A stretch of 64,000 bases of DNA, taken from positions 124,001-188,000 of the forward strand of contig NZ_CAJYVE010000010.1 in the NCBI RefSeq assembly GCF_913777995.1. Direction: 5' to 3'. Origin of the DNA: an uncultured Pseudomonas sp. Its GTDB lineage: Bacteria > Pseudomonadota > Gammaproteobacteria > Pseudomonadales > Pseudomonadaceae. Below the pieces are notes generated by a model. The model saw nothing but the letters and a program-made list of their open reading frames with translations. It was not told where the DNA came from and ran no database searches. Positions 26,142 through 36,246 of this stretch are shown here, in pieces (within the stretch, counting starts at the first letter, position 1; every line of letters begins with the position of its first letter). A program made the position numbers and the translations under genes.

Positions 26142-26924
26142 TCACTCTACATAACGCAGGCTGAGCCAGGTCCGGCCGACGATGGCCTGGACAAAGGTCT
26201 GCGCCATGTCGGCCCACTCCGCGGGCGCCACGTTGTAGAACGCGCAAAGGTCTTGCGCGATGGCGCTGGACAATGTCGCATCGGCCGGTTCACTGCGCAA
26301 AAAGCCCAGATAGGCCGCACCCACCCCCACCAGTTCATAGCCGTAGGCAGCGCCCAGGTGCCTGGCCACGGCAAAGTTCTGCGCGGGCCCCAGGTCGCAC
26401 TCGAAATAGCCATTGGGAAAGGCCACCAAGGCTTCGCAGGCATCGGCCACAGGAACCGCCAGCAATGACGCCGGCTGGTCGATCAGCGCTACCGGGTCCT
26501 GCTGGAAGGCCAACCATTCTTGCAGAGCCTCTTCAGTGAGCGTCAGGCCATGGTTGCAGGCCTCTGCAAACGAGGCACCCGCCACCTGATCCAGAAAGTT
26601 GCGCAGCGCGATGGGAAACTCGGCCTTGGTGTTCAGGTAGCCCGGGTACTCGCCGTTTTCGAAGCACTCGGGCGGCAGGCCAGCCTGTTCCTCCGGCGTG
26701 GCCTTGCCCAGATCGAGGTCCAGCCGCGCATGGCCGGCGGTGTAGCGGGCCTGGGGCAAATCGTCCAGAGAAAGCAGTGGCTTGCAGTCCGGATGCTGCT
26801 CGCAGAGCTGGCGGCAGGCGGCGAGCAGGTCATCGAGGCTGGCGACGCCATCGAGACGATACTCATCGCACAGACCATTGGCCGGGTTGTGGTCCGAGTG
26901 ATTACCGAGGAAGCGGATGTTCAA
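26142..26924 (-). CDS. Hypothetical protein, 260 residues
   Basis: I do not recognise a family. The protein is acidic and soluble, with no signal peptide or membrane segment. It contains several Cys (in DACRQLCEQHPDCKP-like spacing near residues 35-50) and ends in a Trp/Arg-rich tail (GRTWLSLRYVE). Length, codon use and a clean ATG support a real gene. It is followed by an 83-base gap before the FlxA-like gene, with no shared overlap. Confidence 0.65.
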   Translation of the reverse strand: MNIRFLGNHSDHNPANGLCDEYRLDGVASLDDLLAACRQLCEQHPDCKPLLSLDDLPQARYTAGHARLDLDLGKATPEEQAGLPPECFENGEYPGYLNTKAEFPIALRNFLDQVAGASFAEACNHGLTLTEEALQEWLAFQQDPVALIDQPASLLAVPVADACEALVAFPNGYFECDLGPAQNFAVARHLGAAYGYELVGVGAAYLGFLRSEPADATLSSAIAQDLCAFYNVAPAEWADMAQTFVQAIVGRTWLSLRYVE

Positions 26925-27007
26925 GACGCAGCGTCCTTGTGTCGAGATTGACGCGCATCATACAAGACGCCTGCGCGCCATCAGCCAGACACCTGCACAA
27001 TGCGCCC

Positions 27008-27259
27008 TCATTCAAAAGCCTCACTCGACAACGCAATGCCCAATGCTTCGATCTGTTGGTCCAGCGCACGCTTGCCGCTAGCCAGCCGCACGGCCTGCAA
27101 CTCAGGCAACGGCTTATCGAGCAGTGCCAGGAGATCCAGTGCCGGTGTTTTGTAGATACACCGCCTGGCCAGTGGCACCTCGCCCAGGCCGTCGAGCGAG
27201 GCCAGCGACTTGAGATTGGGGTCTTGCAGGGAAGGGCGACTGAATGCGCTGCGACATGA
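27008..27259 (-). pseudogene. Possible truncated/degenerate reading frame
   Basis: On the minus strand a frame runs without stop from just after TAG (27260-27262) to TGA at 27008-27010. Its 83 codons have coding-like composition: the middle reads KSLASLDGLGEVPLARRC, then ALDLLALLDKPLPELQAV and ALDQQIEALGIALSSEAFE. There is no ATG in frame and no ribosome-binding site; only CTG or a GTG are candidates. The third frame here (open to 27849) has poor composition. It may be the C-terminal stump of a gene lost by deletion between the 260-aa gene and the MFS gene. This is a judgement by eye. Confidence 0.35.
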
Positions 27260-27296
27260 CTAGGCCTTGTAAGAAGAACACGGGACACCGTATGCC

Positions 27297-28478
27297 CTAG
27301 CCGGGCTGAGCACAGCGGCGCGGCACGCTGTTGCGAACGCCCAGCAGGGCCAGCAGGATCACCCCCGCCAGGTACAGCTGCGCCGCGCCATCCAGGCCCA
27401 GCCGGGGCACCAGGGTGCTGACCGCCAGGGCCGGCAGGCAGAACGCCAGGTAACTGAGTACATAGAAGGCCGCCAGCAAGCCGGCACGCTGGGTCGGTTC
27501 GGCCAGCGGCAGTACGCTGCGGGTGGCACCCAGGAAGCCGCTGCCGAAGCCGATACCGGTGACCACCGTGCCCAGCGCGAAAAGTCCCAAGTGCCCACCG
27601 AGCACCGCCAGCCAGAGCAGCGCCGGACCGGCGACCAGGGTGCCCGCGCCCAGGCGCAGCAGGCGAGCAGCAGGCCAGAAGCGCAGCCCATGCAGGCAAG
27701 CAGCGCCGCTCAGGGTCAGGCCGGCGACGACACCACCACCGATCAGAACAGCATTCGCCCCGGTCGCCGCCTTGATCAGCCCCGGCATCAGCGAAAGGTA
27801 AAAGCCGCCCACCGCCCAGACCGCCAGTTCCAGCGGCAACACCTGCCACAGTACGGCCCGAGCCTGGGGTGGTACCGCCAGTTGCGGGCGTAGTGCCGCC
27901 AGCAACCCCGGCTGCCGGGGCAGCAGGTCAGGCACGCGCAACAACAGCAGGCCCTGCAATACGAAGAGCAGCAGGAACAGCCGATAGACCAATTGCAGCG
28001 GGGCTGGCGCGAACTCCACCAGCAAGCCGCAACCCAACGCACCGCCGGCCATCCCCAGCAGAGGCGCCAGGCTGTTCAACCACGGACCACGCTCGCGGTC
28101 CACATCGAGCAGCGCCGCGCCCAACGCACTGGTGGCAATGCCGGTCGCCAAGCCTTGCAACGTACGGGCGGCCACCAGGTCTGCCAGGCCATTGGCCTGA
28201 TGGAACAGCAGCATGGACGCCACCTCCAGCGCCAAGGCACCGAGAATGACTGCCCGCCGCCCCAAGTGGTCGGACAGACGCCCCCCCACCAGCAGCGCGG
28301 CGAGCAAGGCGAAGGCATAGACCGCGAACACCCAGGTCAGCCAGAAAGTAGAGAAGCCCCAGGCCTGCTGATACGTGGCGTACAACGGTGTGGGTGCGGC
28401 GGAAGCCGCCAGGAAGGTGAACAGCAGCGCGCCGAGCAGGGCCAGGCGCGCCACAGATGAGGAAATCGAGAAAGGCAT
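27297..28478 (-). CDS. MFS transporter
   Basis: A 393-residue inner-membrane transporter with 12 hydrophobic segments. The loop 2-3 motif GGRLSDHLGRRAVIL (G-x-L-x-D-x-x-G-R-R) identifies the major facilitator superfamily; TLQGLATGIATSALGAALLD follows. It is divergent from a TetR regulator with 96 bases between starts that hold repeated AAAGC/GCTTT motifs, so it is probably repressed by it, as efflux pumps often are. Substrate unknown; drug or small-molecule efflux is inference. Confidence 0.88.
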   Translation of the reverse strand: MPFSISSSVARLALLGALLFTFLAASAAPTPLYATYQQAWGFSTFWLTWVFAVYAFALLAALLVGGRLSDHLGRRAVILGALALEVASMLLFHQANGLADLVAARTLQGLATGIATSALGAALLDVDRERGPWLNSLAPLLGMAGGALGCGLLVEFAPAPLQLVYRLFLLLFVLQGLLLLRVPDLLPRQPGLLAALRPQLAVPPQARAVLWQVLPLELAVWAVGGFYLSLMPGLIKAATGANAVLIGGGVVAGLTLSGAACLHGLRFWPAARLLRLGAGTLVAGPALLWLAVLGGHLGLFALGTVVTGIGFGSGFLGATRSVLPLAEPTQRAGLLAAFYVLSYLAFCLPALAVSTLVPRLGLDGAAQLYLAGVILLALLGVRNSVPRRCAQPG

Positions 28479-28487
28479 GACCCACCC

Positions 28488-28556
28488 TTAAAGCCAAAAA
28501 TTAGCTTTAAAGCCTGAACGCTTTCTTTCGCTAAAGCAATGCTTTTGCGTTAAAGC
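28488..28556. promoter_or_regulatory. Cluster of TTAAAGC/GCTTTAA motifs, candidate TetR operators
   Basis: Within 69 bases between the MFS and TetR starts: TTAAAGC at 28488-28494, the perfect palindrome GCTTTAAAGC at 28504-28513, the inverted repeat AAAGC-AAT-GCTTT at 28533-28545, and TTAAAGC at 28550-28556. Symmetric arrangement around both promoters fits dimeric TetR binding; the assignment is inferred. Confidence 0.6.
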
Positions 28557-28574
28557 GCAGGTATCCTGTGCGCC

Positions 28575-29135
28575 ATGACTCAAAAGCAAGCCCGCCCCGG
28601 AGGCCGCAGCGCCCGTGTTCAGCAAGCCATTCACGACGCCGTGCTGGCCCTGCTGGAAGAACAGCCACGCGAATCCCTCACCGTTCCCCTGATTGCCGCA
28701 CGCGCCGGCGTCACGCCGTCCACCCTCTATCGCCGCTGGGGCAACCTGCCGAGCCTGCTCGCCGATGTCGACCTGTGCCGCCTGCGCCCGGACCAGCCGC
28801 CGGACGATACCGGTAGCCTGCGGGGTGACCTTGAGCGTTGGCTGGAACTCTACGTCGACGACCTGGCCTCGACCCCCGGCCAGGCCATGCTCCGGGATGC
28901 CCTGGCCGCCACCGACCCCGGCTGCGCGGTACGCTGCACCGAACCGACCCGGGAACGCCTGGAGTTGCTGCTCGAACGCGCCCACTCGCGTGGCGAAGCG
29001 GCGCCCAGCCTGGACGTGCTACTGGATGGCCTGGTGGCACCACTGATCTACCGGACCCTGTTCGGTGCCGAGCGCCCCGATGAACAGCTCTGCCAGCGTT
29101 TGTTGGCGCAGACGCTGGGGACGGATCCCCGCTGA
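28575..29135 (+). CDS. TetR-family transcriptional regulator
   Basis: A 186-residue regulator. The N-terminal helix-turn-helix covers ~15-60 (VQQAIHDAVLALLEEQPRES, then LIAARAGVTPSTLYRRWGNLPSLLADV). The C-terminal part is a helical ligand pocket of the TetR_C type with Asp/Glu-rich segments. It is divergent from the MFS transporter, and the AAAGC-rich intergenic region probably binds it. The inducer is unknown. Confidence 0.9.
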   Translation: MTQKQARPGGRSARVQQAIHDAVLALLEEQPRESLTVPLIAARAGVTPSTLYRRWGNLPSLLADVDLCRLRPDQPPDDTGSLRGDLERWLELYVDDLASTPGQAMLRDALAATDPGCAVRCTEPTRERLELLLERAHSRGEAAPSLDVLLDGLVAPLIYRTLFGAERPDEQLCQRLLAQTLGTDPR

Positions 29136-29444
29136 CTTCTGCAGCGGCCCGCAAGGCGTTGGCAAATTTCAGGCAGCCCCGTTAAAGAGATTGCGACAGC
29201 GCATCGAGCCTTTCCACTCCTTTCCAGGCACCCAGCAATGCGGTGCGCAATTTTCTGCAGCGTCTTTACTTGCCGCAAGCACTGACGGAACGAAATCAAA
29301 GTGCCATTAGTCGTAAAGATTGCAGAAACCAGCGTATCGGCCGACACGATCCCATAGGAGCAATGTTCAAACCTTGCTCGGTCCAGGCGGGAAAGAACAA
29401 TCCGTTCGGTTATTTATTCGGTTGTATTTTCAGAGCGTCGCCTG
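29136..29444. other. 309-bp intergenic region before the GGDEF-EAL gene
   Basis: Non-coding by eye. It is more AT-rich near 29300-29440 and contains a short direct repeat (TTCGGTTATT / TTCGGTTGTA, 29405-29425). I find no confident promoter hexamers, terminator or structured RNA. It presumably carries the promoter of the downstream signalling gene. Confidence 0.45.
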
Positions 29445-31391
29445 ATGAAGAAAACACTACTCGGCATACGAGCGTTGATGTCTGCGCCCACAGCCAATCC
29501 TGGCCTGGTCAAGGCACAGTTCACGGCACTGGCTCGTCAGTTGCCGATGATGTATTTCATCCTGCTGATCAACACCCTGATGATGGCGGGCACCCATTTC
29601 GCGGTCGCGCCGCTTTGGCTGGTGCTGTATTGCCCGCTGATCATGACGGTGTTCGGCGTGATTCGTGCGGCCGACTGGATACGCACGCGCAAGCGGACGC
29701 TCAGCACGGCGCAGATGCTGACGGCGCTCAAACGCACCAACATGCTTGCGCCCTTTGTCGCCATTGGCTTCACCGCCTGGTCGCTGGCGCTGTTTCCCTA
29801 TGGCGACAGCTATACCAAGTCGTATGTCGCCTTCTATATGGCGATTACCGTCATCGGCTGCATTTTCTGCATGATGCACCTGCTGCCATCGGCCCTGATC
29901 ACCACCGCAGTGGTCAACACGGCGTTCGTGGTGTTCTTCGCGTCCACCAATATCATTACCTTCGTGGCCACGGCGATTGACGTCCTGCTGGTGTCCATCG
30001 CCATGCTGGTCATTCTCAAATCGCAGTACACCGACTTCACCCAGCTGGTGAACATGCAGGCGCAGACGGCAAAACTCAGCGAGGAAAACCTTCACCTGGC
30101 CAATCAGGACAGCCTGACCGGGCTGGCCAATCGGCGGCAGTTCTTTTCCCGCCTCGATACGCTGCTGGCCCGCGCAAGCGAACAGGAGGTTCGCCTGGCC
30201 GTGGGGCTGCTCGACCTGGATGGCTTCAAGCCGGTGAATGACCTGTATGGCCATAGCGTGGGTGACCGGCTGCTGTGCCAGGTTGGCCAGCGCCTGACCG
30301 GGCTGCTCGACGAAGATGTGCACCTGGCGCGGCTGGGAGGCGACGAGTTCAGCCTGATCATCACCCAAGCCATGAGCGACGACGAGTTGCGGGCGTTTGG
30401 CGAGAAAATCTGCGCCAACATGCGCGAGCCGTTTCTGCTGGTGGACATTCCTATTCAGATCAGTGCGTCGCTGGGCATCGCGACCTTCCCGGACCAGGCC
30501 TCCAGCGCCACGCAAGTGTATGAATACGCCGACTACGCCCTGTATCAGAGCAAGCGCCAGCGCCCCGGTACGGTGTGCCTGTTCAGTGCCGAGCATCGCC
30601 AGCAGCTCAATCGTGACGGGCTGACCGAGCAGGCCCTGCGCAGGGCAGACCTGGAGAGCGAGTTTCACGTGGTGTTCCAGCCCATCGTGGACATTCACAC
30701 CGAGCAAACCGTCGCCTTCGAGGCACTGGCGCGCTGGCAAAGCCCGGAGCTGGGTAACGTGCCGCCCGGTCAGTTCATCCCGATTGCCGAGCGCGTCGGC
30801 ATGGTCAATCGCCTCACCCTGCCGTTGCTGAGCAAGGCGCTGGACACGGCCGCGAGCTGGCCTGCGGGTATGCGCCTGTCCTTCAACCTGTCCGCCCACG
30901 ACCTGGGTTCGGAAGACGCTGCCCTGCAGGTCGTCGAGCTGATCAAGAGCAGTCGTTTCGATCCGGCCTGTCTCGACCTGGAAATCACCGAAACCGCAGT
31001 CATTCAGGACCTGCCACAGACCCAGCGAGCGATCAGTCGGTTTCGCGACCTGGGTTGCGGCATTTCCCTCGACGACTTCGGCACTGGCTATTCCAGCCTG
31101 AGCCAGATCCACGCGCTGTCGCTGACCAAACTCAAGGTGGACCGCACTTTCGTCACCCACATCGACCTCGACCCGGCCAGCTTCAAGATCGTCAAGTCGC
31201 TGATCGCCCTGTGCCAGGACATGCAGCTGGAATGCATCGTCGAAGGCGTGGAAACCGCCGCAGAACTCGGCGCCCTGAAAAACCTCGGCTGTACCCGAGC
31301 GCAGGGCTACCTGTTCTCCAAGCCCATGCGCGCCAGCGACATCGGCGCCTGGCTTGAAGCCGAGCAAATGGCCAAGGTGCAGGCGGTTTGA
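29445..31391 (+). CDS. Six-TM diguanylate cyclase/phosphodiesterase (GGDEF-EAL)
   Basis: A 648-residue c-di-GMP protein. Residues ~30-205 hold six membrane helices with short loops, a MASE-like sensor of a type I cannot assign. GGDEF spans ~220-390 with an intact RLGGDEF signature (298-302), so cyclase activity is possible. EAL spans ~400-640 with E426-A-L, SFNLSAHDL, EITETAV, LDDFGTGYSS, LKVDRTFV and EGVET all intact, so phosphodiesterase activity is possible too. In the cyclase domain, an inhibitory RxxD site five residues before GGDEF is not present (VHLARLGGDEF). A terminator-like hairpin follows, before convergent guaA. The ribosome-binding site at ATG 29445 is weak. Confidence 0.92.
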   Translation: MKKTLLGIRALMSAPTANPGLVKAQFTALARQLPMMYFILLINTLMMAGTHFAVAPLWLVLYCPLIMTVFGVIRAADWIRTRKRTLSTAQMLTALKRTNMLAPFVAIGFTAWSLALFPYGDSYTKSYVAFYMAITVIGCIFCMMHLLPSALITTAVVNTAFVVFFASTNIITFVATAIDVLLVSIAMLVILKSQYTDFTQLVNMQAQTAKLSEENLHLANQDSLTGLANRRQFFSRLDTLLARASEQEVRLAVGLLDLDGFKPVNDLYGHSVGDRLLCQVGQRLTGLLDEDVHLARLGGDEFSLIITQAMSDDELRAFGEKICANMREPFLLVDIPIQISASLGIATFPDQASSATQVYEYADYALYQSKRQRPGTVCLFSAEHRQQLNRDGLTEQALRRADLESEFHVVFQPIVDIHTEQTVAFEALARWQSPELGNVPPGQFIPIAERVGMVNRLTLPLLSKALDTAASWPAGMRLSFNLSAHDLGSEDAALQVVELIKSSRFDPACLDLEITETAVIQDLPQTQRAISRFRDLGCGISLDDFGTGYSSLSQIHALSLTKLKVDRTFVTHIDLDPASFKIVKSLIALCQDMQLECIVEGVETAAELGALKNLGCTRAQGYLFSKPMRASDIGAWLEAEQMAKVQAV

Positions 31392-31409
31392 TCCATCGAT
31401 AGCGCAAGA

Positions 31410-31444
31410 AAGCCCGCAATTACGCGGGCTTCAGGGCATTTTTT
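31410..31444. terminator. Terminator between GGDEF-EAL gene and guaA
   Basis: AAGCCCGC and GCGGGCTT form a perfect 8-bp stem around AATTAC, with a T6 run at 31439-31444 seven bases later. It sits between two convergent genes and may work in both directions. Confidence 0.7.
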
Positions 31445-31477
31445 GCTAGATCGTGCCGGTATATACCGGACGCGGGA

Positions 31478-33055
31478 TCATTCCCACTCGATGGTCGCTG
31501 GCGGCTTGCTCGACACGTCGTAGGTCACGCGGGAGATGCCGTCGATTTCGTTGATGATCCGGCCGCTGACGGTTTCCAGCAGTTCGTACGGCAGGTGGGC
31601 CCAACGGGCGGTCATGAAGTCGATGGTTTCCACGGCGCGCAGGGCGACGACCCAGGCGTAGCGGCGGCCATCGCCGACCACGCCGACGGATTTGACCGGT
31701 TGGAACACCACGAAGGCCTGGCTGACCTTGTGGTACCAGTCGGCCTTGCGCAGTTCTTCGATGAAGATGTGGTCGGCACGACGCAGCAGGTCGGCATATT
31801 CCTTCTTCACTTCACCGAGGATACGCACGCCCAGGCCAGGGCCTGGGAATGGGTGACGGTAGACCATGTCGTAGGGCAGGCCCAGTTCCAGGCCGAGGCG
31901 GCGCACTTCGTCCTTGAACAGCTCACGCAGCGGCTCGACCAGCTTGAGGTTCATCTCTTCCGGCAGGCCACCGACGTTGTGGTGGGACTTGATCACGTGG
32001 GCCTTGCCGCTCTTGGCGCCGGCCGACTCGATCACGTCGGGGTAGATGGTGCCCTGGGCCAGGTATTTGATGTTGTGCAGCTTGCTGGACTCGGCATCGA
32101 ACACGTCGATGAAGGTGCGGCCGATGATCTTGCGCTTCTTCTCCGGGTCACTTTCGCCAGCCAGGTTGGCCAGGAACTGCTCTTCGGCATTGGCGCGGAT
32201 CACCTTGACGCCCATGTTCTCGGCGAACATGGCCATTACCTGCTCACCTTCGTGCAGGCGCAGCAGGCCGTTGTCGACGAATACGCAGGTCAGCTGGTCA
32301 CCGATGGCCTTGTGCAGCAGAGCGGCGACCACCGAAGAGTCGACACCGCCAGACAGGCCCAGCAGCACGTTGTCGGTGCCAACCTGGGCACGCACGTTGG
32401 CGATGGCGTCTTCGACGATGTTCGACGGGGTCCACAGGGCTTCGCAGCCGCAGATGTCGAGGACGAAGCGCGACAGGATGCGACCGCCCTGCTTGGTGTG
32501 GGTCACTTCCGGGTGGAACTGCACGCCGTAGTAGCCACGCGCATCGTCGGCCATGCCGGCGATCGGGCAGCTCGGGGTGCTGGCCAGGATGTGGAAACCG
32601 GCCGGAATCTCGGTGACCTTGTCGCCGTGGCTCATCCACACGTCCAGGCCCAGTACACCGTCGGCGTCCACGTGGTCTTCGATGCCGTCGAGCAGGCGTG
32701 CCTTGCCGACTACATCGACGCGAGCGTAGCCGAATTCACGCAGGTCGGAACCCTCGACACGGCCACCCAGTTGCTCGGCCATGGTCTGCATGCCGTAGCA
32801 GATACCCAGCAGCGGAACCTTGAGGTCGAATACCGCTTGCGGAGCCCGCGGGCTGTTGGCCTCGTGGACCGACTCCGGGCCACCGGCCAGGATGACGCCG
32901 TTGGGTGCGAACTCGCGAATCGCCGCGTCGTCCATGTCGAACGGATGCAGTTCGCAGTACACGCCGATTTCGCGCACGCGGCGGGCAATCAGCTGGGTGT
33001 ACTGGGAACCGAAGTCGAGGATCAGGATACGCTGGGCGTGAATGTCGAGGGCCAT
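31478..33055 (-). CDS. guaA: GMP synthase (glutamine-hydrolysing)
   Basis: A 525-residue cytosolic enzyme converting XMP, ATP and glutamine to GMP. The class I glutaminase domain (1-~205) carries GICYGMQ with nucleophile Cys86 and the later QFHPEV His/Glu pair. The ATP-pyrophosphatase domain has [12 protein letters not shown], and the C-terminal dimerisation domain ends [11 protein letters not shown]. It lies 105 bases downstream of guaB in the same direction; the pair carries out the two steps IMP to XMP to GMP and is probably one operon. Confidence 0.98.
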   Translation of the reverse strand: MALDIHAQRILILDFGSQYTQLIARRVREIGVYCELHPFDMDDAAIREFAPNGVILAGGPESVHEANSPRAPQAVFDLKVPLLGICYGMQTMAEQLGGRVEGSDLREFGYARVDVVGKARLLDGIEDHVDADGVLGLDVWMSHGDKVTEIPAGFHILASTPSCPIAGMADDARGYYGVQFHPEVTHTKQGGRILSRFVLDICGCEALWTPSNIVEDAIANVRAQVGTDNVLLGLSGGVDSSVVAALLHKAIGDQLTCVFVDNGLLRLHEGEQVMAMFAENMGVKVIRANAEEQFLANLAGESDPEKKRKIIGRTFIDVFDAESSKLHNIKYLAQGTIYPDVIESAGAKSGKAHVIKSHHNVGGLPEEMNLKLVEPLRELFKDEVRRLGLELGLPYDMVYRHPFPGPGLGVRILGEVKKEYADLLRRADHIFIEELRKADWYHKVSQAFVVFQPVKSVGVVGDGRRYAWVVALRAVETIDFMTARWAHLPYELLETVSGRIINEIDGISRVTYDVSSKPPATIEWE

Positions 33056-33160
33056 GGCTCATTCTCGTCAAAAAACAGAAACGACACGGGGCTGCGAAAA
33101 CAGCCCCGGCTACAAAACTCGTTGGGAGGCAACCCGGCGAAGGCCAAGCTGCCGACCCGA

Positions 33161-34714
<1,554 letters not shown>

Positions 34715-34748
34715 TTACAAAGCCGGTTACAAACCCAAACCACCCCGT

Positions 34749-35303
34749 TCAGTCCTGCCAGCGCACCTTCACCCAGGTCACCGAACGGTCCAGCCGCGCG
34801 GCGAACTGGTCGAGAAAATCCTTCTTGAAGCCGGCAGCCAGCCAATCGTTGAAGATGAAACCCAGGTTGGAGAACCCGCATGGGTCAAGAAACAGAAAGC
34901 CGTTGATGTCATCTTCATGGCCGCACAGCGGGCAGGTGAAGTTGTCGGTGTGGCCGGGCATCCAGTCTTCCAGGCTTTCGAACAGCGCCTCACCGATCTC
35001 CTGGCGGCACTCCGGGCAGCCGGCCTCTTCGGCAAACCCGTCGAGCGGCGTATAAATGCAGCGCCGGGTGACGATCTCCAGGCCATTGACCGGCTGGCCG
35101 AACGGCAGCACGTCGGGGTTCTCCACCACCTTGCGAGCGCCCGGCGCGATGGCATAGGCCATACGGTTGCCAGTACGCCCGCAGGTGCTCAGCTCGGGCT
35201 CCACCACATTGAGCTTGACCAGCCAGCGCAATGCCTGGCGCGCCTTGAGTTCATGCAGCGGAAAACTGGAGATTTGCGGGACGATGATGCTCTGGCTGGG
35301 CAT
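34749..35303 (-). CDS. Conserved hypothetical protein with two CxxC zinc-ribbon motifs
   Basis: A 184-residue soluble protein that I cannot assign to a named function. It contains CPECRQE (~residue 100) and CPLCGHEDD (~125), which together could bind one zinc. A C-terminal helix-rich part ends TWVKVRWQD. ATG 35303 gives MPSQSIIVPQISSFPLHEL; the frame upstream of it is not coding-like. It lies alone between guaB and the TauE/SafE gene, with 65 bases to the latter. Some databases label similar Pseudomonas proteins as sugar ABC-transporter ATPases, but no ATPase motif is present. Confidence 0.7.
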   Translation of the reverse strand: MPSQSIIVPQISSFPLHELKARQALRWLVKLNVVEPELSTCGRTGNRMAYAIAPGARKVVENPDVLPFGQPVNGLEIVTRRCIYTPLDGFAEEAGCPECRQEIGEALFESLEDWMPGHTDNFTCPLCGHEDDINGFLFLDPCGFSNLGFIFNDWLAAGFKKDFLDQFAARLDRSVTWVKVRWQD

Positions 35304-35368
35304 GGCGAGGGTCACAGGAAGATGGAACAGGGGCGGCAGCTTAATTCGCCGCCGCCACAGGTCAAGCC

Positions 35369-36148
35369 TCAGCCGCCGAAGTAACGCGCCAGCAGGGCGA
35401 TGCCGCTGATCAGCACCAGCCAGGTAATCAGCCGCACGAAGGCTTCGCGGGACAACTTCATGGTCAGCGAGCGGCCGACCCATGAGCCGAACAACATCGC
35501 TGGCAGCAAGCAGGCTGCCAGCACCAGCAAGGGGATCTGCGCATAGACCCCGGCGATGATGAACAACCCCAGGCGTACCACGGTGCTGCAACTGATCAGC
35601 GCCCCCTGGGTGGCGCGCACCTGCTCCTTGGCCTCCAGGCGACCATTGAGATAGATGGCATAGAGAAAGCCGCCACTGCCGAACAACGCACCGAACAGCC
35701 CGCCCACGATACCCATCGGCACCGCCCAGCCGGCCGACAGATTGGCCGGGCGTACCTTCACCGCCAGGCTGTACAACGCATAGGCGGTCACGAACAGCCC
35801 CATCAGCAACAGCAGCACATCGGACTTGAGGTTGAGCAGAAACAGCACACCCAGCGTGCAGCCCACCGCCATACAGGGCAGCAGGCGCAGCAGCTCGCCC
35901 TTGACCACCGACTGCCGAGCCGGCAGCAGATTACCCAGCGCAGCAAGAAAATCGAGCATGACCAGCAAGGGGATGATGCGCGACAACGACATGAAGTGAA
36001 TCAGCACCGGCCCGGCCACCAGGGCAGTACCGAAGCCAGCGATGCCGAAAACGATATAGGCGGCCAGTACCGCCAGTTCGATGCACAACCAGTCCAGCGG
36101 GCTGAACCCCAGCTGGGAAAACCACACGATACCTTGCTCGATGCCCAC
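35369..36148 (-). CDS. TauE/SafE (TSUP) family permease
   Basis: A 259-residue inner-membrane protein with about eight hydrophobic segments. The opening FGIAGFGTALVAGPVLIHFM and the mid-protein GIVGGLFGALFGSGGFLYAIYLNGRL form the duplicated GxxxGxG-type signature of the TSUP family, which moves sulfite, sulfoacetate or related anions. It is divergent from xseA with 98 bases between. No sulfur genes are adjacent, so its substrate is open. Confidence 0.85.
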   Translation of the reverse strand: MGIEQGIVWFSQLGFSPLDWLCIELAVLAAYIVFGIAGFGTALVAGPVLIHFMSLSRIIPLLVMLDFLAALGNLLPARQSVVKGELLRLLPCMAVGCTLGVLFLLNLKSDVLLLLMGLFVTAYALYSLAVKVRPANLSAGWAVPMGIVGGLFGALFGSGGFLYAIYLNGRLEAKEQVRATQGALISCSTVVRLGLFIIAGVYAQIPLLVLAACLLPAMLFGSWVGRSLTMKLSREAFVRLITWLVLISGIALLARYFGG

Positions 36149-36246
36149 TCCACGCTCCTTGTGCCGCTTGTCATTGTTTTTCCATATAACGCCAGCGTCT
36201 GGAAAAGCGCCAGCACCAGGCCGTATTTCCCTTTATGATGGCCGCC

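Noticed and set aside
26902..27849. Long minus-strand frame crossing the MFS gene and the gap next to it
   Set aside because: Inside the MFS gene it is out of frame with a certain transporter; outside it has a non-coding composition. Another frame of the gap (27008-27259) looks more coding-like.
29300..29345. TAAAGATT … GCCGACAC, recalling a FliA (sigma-28) promoter before the GGDEF-EAL gene
   Set aside because: The spacer is about seven bases too long and the -10 half is poor.
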